Origin: Symbiobacterium thermophilum | Lineage (GTDB): Bacteria > Bacillota > Sulfobacillia > DYFQ01 | Length of the DNA stretch: 64,000 bases | Assembly (NCBI GenBank): GCA_020725105.1 | Contig: DYFQ01000001.1 | Span: 88,069-152,068 of the forward strand | Direction: 5' to 3' | Shown here: positions 18,165 through 26,412 of the stretch, one piece after another | How positions within the stretch are numbered: the stretch's first letter is position 1 | Layout of the letters: every line of letters begins with the position of its first letter | The notes under the pieces: model-generated | The model's input: only the letters and a program-made list of their open reading frames with translations | What the model was told of the DNA's origin: nothing | The model's database searches: none | Program-made: the position numbers and the translations under genes

Positions 18165-18409
18165 TGGGGGAGGGAGGCATGGCAAACGCCCGGAAGAACT
18201 CGGGCCGGGCGACCCAGAGGCCGGCCGCCGAGGCCAGGAGCACGGCCGGCAGCAGCGCCGGGTCCCCGGCCAGGGCCGGCACCCGCGACCCCAGGGCACT
18301 CAGGAGAAAAGCCAGACCCTCCAGGCCTGTCCCCACCCGCCGGAGGTGACTCCTCGCCGTCGCCAGGAGCAGCGCCAGCACCGCGACGCCCAGGAGCCGA
18401 GGGGCGATG
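18165..18409 (-). pseudogene. Two-helix membrane-protein fragment
   Basis: On the minus strand about 80 residues encode two hydrophobic helices, LLGVAVLALLLATARSHLRR and ALLPAVLLASAAGLWVARPE, linked by GLEGLAFLLSALGSRVP. It might be the C-terminal part of an anti-sigma-factor-like or other small membrane protein, but no family motif is decisive. It adjoins the molybdopterin oxidoreductase fragment at 18410 in a different frame. Confidence 0.35.
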
Positions 18410-18615
18410 GCCCGGGAACACGTCCCTGGCCCGCAGGAGCTGCAGCGTGTCCAGGCGCACCAGGAGCGGCAGGTCGGTGAAGGACTTGACGTGACCGTCG
18501 TCCCAGAGCCGTTCCTTGACGATCACGTGGCGAACCCCAGGGCCAGCGCGGCGTCGGTGCCCGGCCGGATGACGATGACCTCGTCGGCCTTGCTGGCCGT
18601 GGCCTGGTACTCGCA
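18410..18615 (-). pseudogene. Molybdopterin oxidoreductase fragment with internal frameshift
   Basis: On the minus strand the residues [20 protein letters not shown] followed by AALALGFA and, one frame over, [17 protein letters not shown] then TDLPLLVRLDTLQLLRA and RDVFPG match the central part of DMSO-reductase-family catalytic subunits (nitrate/arsenate/polysulfide reductase type). One base is missing at about 18535, between GFA and HVIV. Both ends of the gene are absent; roughly 68 of an expected 700 or more residues remain. Confidence 0.7.
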
Positions 18616-18735
18616 GGCGATGACCACCTTGAGGAGGCGCAGCGCCTGGTGCCGGTGACCCAGGCGCTCCACGGTCAGGGGCTCGCCGTCCAGCAGGACG
18701 GAAAACCGGCCGAGGCACCTGATCTCCAGCCGGGC
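18616..18735 (-). pseudogene. BTAD-type regulator DNA-binding fragment
   Basis: About 40 residues on the minus strand: [20 protein letters not shown], then [14 protein letters not shown]. This is the beginning of the winged-helix domain found in SARP/BTAD transcriptional activators, cut off before the helix-turn-helix is complete. It runs directly into the molybdopterin fragment on one side and the PAS fragment, in another frame, on the other. Confidence 0.5.
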
Positions 18736-18738
18736 CCG

Positions 18739-18881
18739 GGCCGGCCCGCCGCCTCGTGGCCCGGCCAGCCCATGAGCCTCGAGGCAGCAGGGTTGACTTC
18801 TTGCACCCGCCCGTCCGTGGCGACGACAATGGCCGCTGGCCACGTCCCGGCCCACGGCTCCCGCCCGGGCATGAAGGCCAT
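18739..18881 (-). pseudogene. PAS-domain fragment
   Basis: On the minus strand a frame starting at 18881 reads [10 protein letters not shown], then [20 protein letters not shown] and [11 protein letters not shown]. The [20 protein letters not shown] part is the typical N-terminal half of a PAS sensor domain. It lacks its C-terminal strands and any output domain, and shifts frame into the BTAD-like piece. Confidence 0.5.
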
Positions 18882-18989
18882 CCCTCGCCGTATCGCGACG
18901 TCGCTGTTGCGTAAACCATAACAAACGCGGGTCCGTTCGGACCATGGTACAGAGGAGCTACGCTCCGGGGCGCCGCGGGGACGGTCGCC

Positions 18990-19043
18990 CGGGAACGGAT
19001 GGACGGCGAGAGCGGCCGGGAACGGATGGGCGGCGAGAGCGCC
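18990..19043. repeat. 27-base tandem duplication upstream of pruA
   Basis: Two adjacent 27-base units (18990-19016 and 19017-19043), each CGGGAACGGATG-GCGGCGAGAGC-like and differing at about two positions. They lie just before the AAAGGAGG ribosome site of the aldehyde dehydrogenase gene. No function is apparent. Confidence 0.7.
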
Positions 19044-19065
19044 CCGGCCGAAAGGAGGCGGCCTT

Positions 19066-20624
<1,559 letters not shown>

Positions 20625-20660
20625 CCGGGTCCGCCGGAAAGGGCGGCGCCGGCGGGTGAA

Positions 20661-20708
20661 GCGGCGGGGGGCGGGCCCCGGGGGGCACGCTTCCCGCCGC
20701 CCCTTTTC
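20661..20708. terminator. Bidirectional terminator-like hairpin
   Basis: GCGGCGGG at 20661-20668 pairs with CCCGCCGC at 20693-20700, followed by CCCCTTTT on the plus strand. It lies between the plus-strand pruA-like gene and the minus-strand DinB gene, where both transcripts should end. The loop is long and GC-rich and could fold further. Confidence 0.5.
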
Positions 20709-20720
20709 GGCCCCGGCTGA

Positions 20721-21197
20721 TCAGATCAGGTCGGTGTAGGGTGGCTCGTGTCCCAGCAGCCGGAGCATGGCCACCACCTGGCCCCGGTGGTGGATCTCAT
20801 GGGTCATCACGTGCAGGAGCGCCTTGCCCACGGTGAACCGGACCGCTTCACCGCTGGACCACCGCCACGCCACCTCCCGTTCCAGGTCGGCGTCGGCCAG
20901 CCCCGCCAGGTAGGCGGTGGTCCGGTCGACGACCGGCTGCCAGACCGCGGGCAGTTCCGCCGGGGGCGGCAACCGCTCCCGCTTCACCTCGGGGAGGCGC
21001 GGGCCGTCCCCCACCAGCACCCGGCCGAACCAGTAGTCCTCCGACTCGGCCATGTGCCAGAGGGTGTAACAGATCCGGCCCACCCCCGTTTTCAGGTCCC
21101 GGCGGTACTCCTCATCGCTCAGCTCCCTCAGCGCGGCAAAGAGTTTCTCCCGGACGGCCAGGTTATGCCGGTAGAGCTCCCTGATGGCCTCGAGCAT
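20721..21197 (-). CDS. DinB-family protein
   Basis: 158 residues of a four-helix-bundle DinB/YfiT-like protein. The metal-binding histidines appear in LWHMAESEDYW and HVMTHEIHHRGQV, the two family motifs. These proteins are often thiol-dependent transferases or stress proteins, but function varies. The start at 21197 is chosen because GGGGGAGA lies just before it and MLEAIRELYRHNL is a normal family N-terminus; the open frame extends about 42 codons further into the preceding gene. It follows the agmatinase gene on the same strand with a short overlap avoided. Confidence 0.8.
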   Translation of the reverse strand: MLEAIRELYRHNLAVREKLFAALRELSDEEYRRDLKTGVGRICYTLWHMAESEDYWFGRVLVGDGPRLPEVKRERLPPPAELPAVWQPVVDRTTAYLAGLADADLEREVAWRWSSGEAVRFTVGKALLHVMTHEIHHRGQVVAMLRLLGHEPPYTDLI

Positions 21198-21246
21198 CAC
21201 GTTCTCCCCCTTCCCCGTGAGTTCACTTCCGCGTCCGGAGCGCGCT

Positions 21247-22224
21247 CTAGCTCGCTCGGGCAGGCCTGCGCTTCCTCCAGGCCACCAGGGCCAGCAACTG
21301 GTAGGCCAGGTTGGCCGCGGCAACGGCGGTGATGCCGGCCGGGTCGTGGGCGGGCAGGACCTCCACCACGTCGGCCCCCACCAGCCGGACCCCGGCCAGG
21401 GTCCAGAGGAGGGTGACCGCCTCTCCCGAGGTGAAGCCCCCGATCTCCGGGGTACCGGTCCCCGGGGCGTACGCCGGGTCGAGGCTGTCGATATCGAAGC
21501 TCAGAAACACCGCCCGGTCGCCGGCCCGGGCCCTCATCCGCCGGCTGGCCTCGTCCAGACCGAGCCGGCGGACCTCCCTCATGGTCATGACCTCGATGCC
21601 CAGTTCCCGCGACTGGTCCAGGTCTTCCGGGCCGTAGCCGGAACCCCGCAGTCCCACCTGGATCGACGCGGCGGGATCGACCAGCCCTTCCTCCACGGCC
21701 CGCCGGACAAAGGTGCCGTGGGTGTAGCGCTGCCCGAAGTGAAGGTCCCAGCTGTCGGGGTGGGCGTCCACCTGGAGCAGCCCCACCGGGCCGTGGACCG
21801 CGGCCACGGCCCGGAGTTCGGCCAGGGTGACGGAGTGGTCGCCGCCGAGGCCGATGGGCACTGCCCCGCGCCGCACAAGGGGGGCGAGGCCCGCCTCGAT
21901 CCGCTGGTAGCTCTCTTCGGTGAACCCGGGAACGACCGCCACGTCGCCCCAGTCCACCGCCCCCACCCAGCGGAAGATGGGCAGGTCGAGTTCAGGGTGG
22001 TACGGGCGCAGCAGTGCCGAACCCGCCCGGATGGCTTCGGGGCCGAACCTGGAGCCCACCCGGAAACTGGACCCGGTGTCGAAAGGAAGGCCCACGAAAG
22101 CCACGTCGACCCCGTCGGGGCCGTCGGCCGGGCCCGCGTCCGGCCTGGCGTGGGGCAGGCGCATGAAGGTTCTCACGCCGGAAAAGCGTGGTGACTCCAG
22201 CGAGTTGACCGGTTCGTACCGCAC
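21247..22224 (-). CDS. speB: Agmatinase/arginase-family ureohydrolase
   Basis: 325 residues. Binuclear manganese ligands are all visible: GLGGDHSVT, DAHPDSWD and SFDIDSLDPAYAPGTGTPE. FVGLPFDTGSSFRVGSRFGPEAIR matches agmatinases rather than arginases. It would hydrolyse agmatine to putrescine and urea, or a related guanidino compound such as guanidinobutyrate. The GTG start overlaps the stop of the upstream peptidase by one base, so the two are co-translated. It fits an arginine/ornithine/proline theme with the nearby pruA-like gene and ornithine cyclodeaminase remnant. Confidence 0.88.
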   Translation of the reverse strand: MRYEPVNSLESPRFSGVRTFMRLPHARPDAGPADGPDGVDVAFVGLPFDTGSSFRVGSRFGPEAIRAGSALLRPYHPELDLPIFRWVGAVDWGDVAVVPGFTEESYQRIEAGLAPLVRRGAVPIGLGGDHSVTLAELRAVAAVHGPVGLLQVDAHPDSWDLHFGQRYTHGTFVRRAVEEGLVDPAASIQVGLRGSGYGPEDLDQSRELGIEVMTMREVRRLGLDEASRRMRARAGDRAVFLSFDIDSLDPAYAPGTGTPEIGGFTSGEAVTLLWTLAGVRLVGADVVEVLPAHDPAGITAVAAANLAYQLLALVAWRKRRPARAS

Positions 22225-23669
22225 TATGGCAGGGCTCCTTCCCGGGGCCGGCGCGGAGGCGCTTCCACCCGGGCGAAGCGGTCGAGTAGCCGGATGACGT
22301 GCTCGACGCCGAGGTGGTAGTCCTCGACCCGGCAGTGCTCGTTGGGCGCGTGAACCAGCGAGCCGTGGTAGCCGATGCCGGCCCCTGAAACGGTGGGTAG
22401 TCCCAGGTCCCGGTTGAACAGGTACATCGGCCCGGTACCCGCCATCCGGGGCCTGATCACCGGTTCGGTCCGGTAGGTTTCGCGGGCGGACTCGGCCACT
22501 ACCTCGATGAGGGGATCGTCGGCCGGGGTCTGCCCCGGGTCCTCCGGCCCGAGCAGCCGGATCTCGATATCGCCGAAGCCGCGCCGCGCCAGGTGCCGGC
22601 GGAGCTTTTCCAGCACGTCCCCGGCCCGCTGGTCCGGCACAAGGCGGAAGTCCAGTTTGGCCCGGGCTGCTCTGGGGAGCACCGTCTTGGAGCCCGGTCC
22701 GGTGTATCCCGACACCAGGCCGCAGATGGTGCAGGTGGGCTCGTAGAAGAGCTTCAGCGCCAGGTCCAGACCGGTGAGCCCGCCGATGAACCTGGAGATG
22801 CCCCAGTGGCGCAGCATCTCCGCCTCTTCCAGGGGGTAACGACGGAGAAGGTCCAGTTCCCGCTCGGTCGGTGGGCGGACGTCGTCGTAGAACCCGTCAA
22901 TCAGACACCGGTCGGTGCGCAGGTCCTTCAGGTTGTTCAGGGCCGCCACCAGGCGCCAGGCGGGGTTCTCGACGATGGCGGCCTGGCTGGAGTGGAGGTC
23001 CTGGTTGGCGCCGCGGGCCACCAGTTCCACGTAGAGGATGCCTTTGCAGCCGAAGCTGATGACTGGCCGGCCCCGGGCGTCCCGGCTCCCGGACTCCCAG
23101 ACCACTCCCCGGGCGTCCCGCAGCCGGCCACCGTGGTGGTGGACGAAGTCGTGCAGGTGGACGCTGCCGATCTCTTCCTCGCCCTCCACCACCAGCTTCA
23201 CGTTGACCGGCAGCCGTCCCTCGCCTTCCAGCCAGGCCTGGATCGCCTTCAACCGGGCCACCAGGTTGCCCTTGTTGTCGGCCACCCCGCGGGCGTAGAT
23301 CATCCCGTCGCGCACGGCGGCGCTGAAGGGGTCGGACTCCCACTCGTCAAGGGGCTCGGGGGGCTGGACGTCGTAGTGGTTGTAAAAGGCCAGGGTCCGG
23401 GCGGCGCCCGCGTCCAGTTCCCCGTATACCACCGGGTGGCCGCCGGCCAGCGGGACGACCTCGGCTTTGAGCCCGACCTCCTCCATCATGGCCGCCACCA
23501 GCCGGGCGCAGTCCTCCATGCCAAGGTCCTGGGCGGCGACGCTGGGCTGGCGCAAGAGCCGCCTGAGGTCCTCCAGGTTCTGTTCCCGGTGCTCCCGGGC
23601 GTAGGCCAGGGCTCGCTCCACGGCCGGACCCTCTCCTTTTCCCGACGAAGTGGGTGCGTTCAACGTCAT
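22224..23669 (-). CDS. M20-family dipeptidase
   Basis: 481 residues from an ATG at 23669 behind GGAGGGCG. The metallopeptidase pattern is complete: FYNHYDVQPPEPLDEWESDP (first metal histidine and aspartate), ARGVADNKGN, VEGEEEIGS (catalytic glutamates) and a C-terminal SLVHAPNEHCR. The YNHYDVQP-type motif groups it with cysteinylglycine/carnosine dipeptidases (Dug1-like) rather than ArgE/DapE. It is likely a cytoplasmic dipeptidase. With two gamma-glutamyltransferase genes in the window, hydrolysis of Cys-Gly or similar dipeptides is a reasonable inference. It is co-translated with speB. Confidence 0.85.
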   Translation of the reverse strand: MTLNAPTSSGKGEGPAVERALAYAREHREQNLEDLRRLLRQPSVAAQDLGMEDCARLVAAMMEEVGLKAEVVPLAGGHPVVYGELDAGAARTLAFYNHYDVQPPEPLDEWESDPFSAAVRDGMIYARGVADNKGNLVARLKAIQAWLEGEGRLPVNVKLVVEGEEEIGSVHLHDFVHHHGGRLRDARGVVWESGSRDARGRPVISFGCKGILYVELVARGANQDLHSSQAAIVENPAWRLVAALNNLKDLRTDRCLIDGFYDDVRPPTERELDLLRRYPLEEAEMLRHWGISRFIGGLTGLDLALKLFYEPTCTICGLVSGYTGPGSKTVLPRAARAKLDFRLVPDQRAGDVLEKLRRHLARRGFGDIEIRLLGPEDPGQTPADDPLIEVVAESARETYRTEPVIRPRMAGTGPMYLFNRDLGLPTVSGAGIGYHGSLVHAPNEHCRVEDYHLGVEHVIRLLDRFARVEAPPRRPREGALP

Positions 23670-23766
23670 GGCTTCGCCCTCCGGGGCCCGGGGGCCTGCA
23701 TCTCGGGCGGGTGCCGGCAGGCGCCGCGTCTCCGCCCGTCGAACCCGCCCACGTGGAGGTGGCGCC

Positions 23767-24222
23767 GTGGAGCCGGAACGGGCTGGAAGCCCCGACCGCG
23801 CCGTGGAACAGGCCAGGGAGTTCGCCCGGCTGGTCGGGGTCATCCAGCGGCAGGCTATCGCCCGGTGCGGGGTGACTCCGGGGCAGTGCTTCGTCCTGGG
23901 AGAGATCGGGCGGTCGGGGCCGCTGAACCTCAAGCGCCTGGCTTACAACCTGGGGCTTGATCCGGGGTGGGTGAGCCGGGCGGTGGAGCGACTGGTCCGG
24001 GCCGGCCTCATCCACCGCCAGGCAAACCCCGCCGACCGCCGGGAGGTCCGCCTGCAGTTGACGGCGGCCGGCGAGGCGGCCAACGGGCGGACCCAGACCT
24101 TGCTGAACGCCCAGATGGCACGGATCCTCGCCGCGGCACCGCCCGCCTACCGGGGCGCCCTGGCCGAGGTCTTTGCCGCACTGGTGAGGGAGTGCCGCCA
24201 GGTCCGGGCGGAACTCCAGTAG
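23767..24222 (+). CDS. MarR-family transcriptional regulator
   Basis: 151 residues from a GTG at 23767, chosen for GGAGGTGG at 23755-23762; the frame is open further upstream but would overlap the peptidase start. The winged helix is in PLNLKRLAYNLGLDPGWVSR then AVERLVRAGLIHRQANPADR with the DRR-wing, typical of MarR. It is divergent from the peptidase-speB pair with only 97 bases between, so it may repress that pair or itself. Its 3' end overlaps the convergent MFS gene by 76 bases. Confidence 0.85.
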   Translation: MEPERAGSPDRAVEQAREFARLVGVIQRQAIARCGVTPGQCFVLGEIGRSGPLNLKRLAYNLGLDPGWVSRAVERLVRAGLIHRQANPADRREVRLQLTAAGEAANGRTQTLLNAQMARILAAAPPAYRGALAEVFAALVRECRQVRAELQ

Positions 24223-25340
24223 CCCTCGGCCACCAGGGCGCCGGCTCCCAACCAGGCCAGGCCGCCCGCGATCCCGAACAGGCCACCGAAGCCGGCCCGA
24301 CCCAGGACGGCGCCCAGCAGCCAGGACCCGGGGCCGATGCCGAGGTCGAACGCCAGGTAGAAGGCACCCACTCCCCGGCCCCGGGCGCCGGCGGGCACCC
24401 GGTCCATGGCCAGGGCGATGAGGCCCGGGTGGGCCAGCCCGCAGCCCCAGCCAAACGCGGTCACCGCCACCAGCAGCCACGCCCGGGACGGCGCCAGGCC
24501 CATCCCCAGGAGCGAAAACCCCAGCCCCGCCAGGACGGGTGCCAGCACGTACCGCCGGTCACGCCGGTCCAGCAGCCAGCCGCCGGTAACCCTGGCCAGG
24601 ATGATGGCGGCCGCGTACGCCGTGAACAGGGGGCCGGCGTCGCCGAAGCCTCGCGCCGGGCTCAGCAGGCTCAGGAAGTTGAAGAACGCGCCGAAGCCCG
24701 CGCCAAAGACGAGCGAGACCAGAGCCGGCACCGCGAGTCCGCGCGCCCACGGCCGGACCCCGCCGGCGGTACCGGCGGGCGCTTCAGCGACCTGCCGGCG
24801 ACCTGGCCTGGTCACGGCCAGCAGGGGCAGGGTCAGTAGTGCCAGTCCCGCTGCCAGCCAGAAGGCGAAGCCAGGGGAGCTCCACCCCATCACGTGCTGC
24901 CCGGCAAGGGGGGCGAACCCCATGGCCACGTTGGCCGCCATCCCGTAGTGGGCCATGGCGCGGCCCCGCAGGGTTTCAGGGGCCAGTTGCGCCGCCAGCA
25001 CCGTGCCGGCGGTGGTGAAAGCGGCGTAGGCGACCCCGTGCAGAGCGCGGGCAAGCCAGAGGGCGGCCACCCCGTGCAGCCGGCCCAGCGCCGCCGAGCC
25101 CAGGGCAAGCAACAGGCCGCCCGCCACCGCCACCGCCACCGGCCGGACCCTGTCGGTGGCGAGGGCGGCCAGGGGGCGGGCCACGATGGCGGCCGTGGCG
25201 AACGCACCGAGCACGGCGCCAAGCTGGGTAGGGGACAGGCCAAGGGCGGCCAGGTGTCTGGGCAGCGGTACCAGCAGGCTATAGAAGGCAGAGAAGAAGG
25301 AGACGGTGGCCAGCCACAAGAGGAGGAACCGGAAGGTCAC
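24147..25340 (-). CDS. MFS transporter
   Basis: 397 residues with twelve hydrophobic segments. The loop between helices 2 and 3 is ARPLAALATDRVRP, and PETLRGRAMAHYGM resembles the A-like motif of drug and sugar exporters; a second repeat has GGWLLDRRDRR. Probably an exporter of small molecules. The C-terminal coding end overlaps the convergent MarR gene by 76 bases. It sits four bases after the acetyltransferase gene on the same strand, so they are probably one transcript. Substrate unknown. Confidence 0.85.
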   Translation of the reverse strand: MTFRFLLLWLATVSFFSAFYSLLVPLPRHLAALGLSPTQLGAVLGAFATAAIVARPLAALATDRVRPVAVAVAGGLLLALGSAALGRLHGVAALWLARALHGVAYAAFTTAGTVLAAQLAPETLRGRAMAHYGMAANVAMGFAPLAGQHVMGWSSPGFAFWLAAGLALLTLPLLAVTRPGRRQVAEAPAGTAGGVRPWARGLAVPALVSLVFGAGFGAFFNFLSLLSPARGFGDAGPLFTAYAAAIILARVTGGWLLDRRDRRYVLAPVLAGLGFSLLGMGLAPSRAWLLVAVTAFGWGCGLAHPGLIALAMDRVPAGARGRGVGAFYLAFDLGIGPGSWLLGAVLGRAGFGGLFGIAGGLAWLGAGALVAEGYWSSARTWRHSLTSAAKTSARAPR

Positions 25341-25344
25341 CGGC

Positions 25345-25776
25345 CTAGAGGTCGCGCCGCATGACGGTGGCCGTCTGCGGGCAGGCGCCCTGGAACTCGG
25401 CGGAGACCACCACCGGCCCGGTCACGGCACGGCGGTCCACGGTGGAGAAGCCGAAGCGGGGGAAGTAATCGGGAGCGGTGGTGGTCAGCAGATAGACCTC
25501 GCGGGCCCCGGCGGCGGCCGCCCGGGCCAGGCAGGCTTCCACCAGCCGGCGGCCGACGCCCTGCCGCCTGGCTGTGTCGGCCACGGCCAGCGAGCGCAGC
25601 AGAGCCTGTTCACCGTACAGTTCCAGCCCCACGACCCCGACGATGACTCCATCCGGTGACCGGGCCACCAGGAACCGCCGGAAGTGCTCCTCGACCCCAT
25701 CGAGTGGCAGGCCGCAGGCGGACAGCAGTTCCCTCACGGTGTTCAGGTCGACCGGTTGCACAGGTTCTACGGTCAT
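25345..25776 (-). CDS. GNAT N-acetyltransferase, ArsN2-like
   Basis: 143 residues. The acetyl-CoA site is LLRSLAVADTARRQGVGRRL, and YLLTTTAPDYFPRFGF and PQTATVM follow, a layout shared with ArsN2-type acetyltransferases and short N-acetylglutamate synthases. ArsN2 proteins acetylate an organic substrate linked to arsenic or antibiotic tolerance; no arsenic genes are nearby, so an amino-acid substrate is as likely. It is the first gene of a pair with the MFS carrier, suggesting modification and export of one compound. Confidence 0.75.
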   Translation of the reverse strand: MTVEPVQPVDLNTVRELLSACGLPLDGVEEHFRRFLVARSPDGVIVGVVGLELYGEQALLRSLAVADTARRQGVGRRLVEACLARAAAAGAREVYLLTTTAPDYFPRFGFSTVDRRAVTGPVVVSAEFQGACPQTATVMRRDL

Positions 25777-26076
25777 CGCCGGCTCACCCGTTCCCCGTAG
25801 CGGCTGATCCTTACTCCTCGGCGACGGCTCATCCGCTCTTCCAGCGCCAGCTCAATGTTAGCACCAATAGTTGCGATTGACAAGGACTTGGTGGGAAAAA
25901 ACAACCCGGCGCCTTCGCGCCGGGCGTTTTCGGCCAACCCGCCATGGCCTCCGGCAGTGAGCTTGCCTCCGGGCGCGGCGGCCTGCTGGGCAACTGAGAA
26001 AACTTCTCAATCTCACTGCCGGATTTCACGGTATCAGTCCCCGCGGGCCCTGTCAAGACCTTTACGCAACTTTTAG
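25777..26076. other. Intergenic region with terminator and small dyad
   Basis: A 300-base gap with a lower GC content than its surroundings. It contains a strong hairpin terminator (25905-25924) and a TGAGAA-AAC-TTCTCA dyad at 25995-26009 that could be an operator or a small stem. No coding frame is convincing. It should hold the promoter of the acetyltransferase-MFS pair and the end of the AOR2 transcript. Confidence 0.5.
25893..25930 (-). terminator. Intrinsic terminator after the AOR2-MoaD unit
   Basis: Perfect 8-bp stem CCCGGCGC (25905-25912) / GCGCCGGG (25917-25924) with a four-base loop. Read on the minus strand it is followed by TTGTTTTTTCCC, a strong U tract, so it terminates transcription coming from the AOR2-MoaD genes. 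On the plus strand it is followed by a shorter CGTTTTC, so weak termination the other way is possible. Confidence 0.75.
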
Positions 26077-26406
26077 CTACGAATTCACGACAATATCCGT
26101 TCGCGGCGATGCGGCAGAGGCTGACCCACCGGAAACCAGCGGGTGGATGTTCACCTGATCGCCCGCCGCCAGCCGGCGCTCCCAGGGGGCCATGGTTCCG
26201 TTTACCACCACCATGACCGCCCGGTCCCAGGCGGGGTTGAGCGCCCGCACCAGTTCTTCAACGGTCGTCCCCTCGACTACCTGGTAGGTCGTCTCGCCGG
26301 GGGTAACGGCCGCGCGGGGCCCGGTCCCCAGGGCGGCCAGCGCCCGGCTGAGGTTGAGCCGGATGGTCACCGGCGACCGGTCCACCGGTGCTCGGCCCCT
26401 TTCCAC
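26077..26406 (-). CDS. MoaD/ThiS-like protein paired with AOR2
   Basis: 109 residues. The ubiquitin-like fold is suggested by VTIRLNLSRALAAL, VEGTTVEELVRAL, VMVVVNGTMAPWERRLAAGD then QVNIHPLVSGG. The QVNIHPLVSGG end is where MoaD or ThiS normally stops with a free GG, but here 15 more residues follow (SASAASPRTDIVVNS). The GTG start follows the AOR2 stop by a few bases, with GGGGAAG before it. It probably supplies sulfur for, or matures, the AOR2 pterin cofactor; a processing step would be needed to expose the GG. Confidence 0.7.
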   Translation of the reverse strand: MERGRAPVDRSPVTIRLNLSRALAALGTGPRAAVTPGETTYQVVEGTTVEELVRALNPAWDRAVMVVVNGTMAPWERRLAAGDQVNIHPLVSGGSASAASPRTDIVVNS

Positions 26407-26412
26407 CGGCGT

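Larger units (their letters stand above)
17951..19065. other. Mosaic of unrelated gene fragments (debris zone)
   Basis: More than 1.1 kb without an intact gene. Read frame by frame, it breaks into at least five recognisable pieces: aldo/keto reductase (+), membrane protein (-), molybdopterin oxidoreductase (-), BTAD-type regulator (-) and PAS domain (-), each 120-250 bases, listed separately. They are joined with no spacer and without repeats or transposase remnants that I can see. The last 75 bases hold a 27-base tandem duplication and then the ribosome site of the pruA-like gene. Confidence 0.6.
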
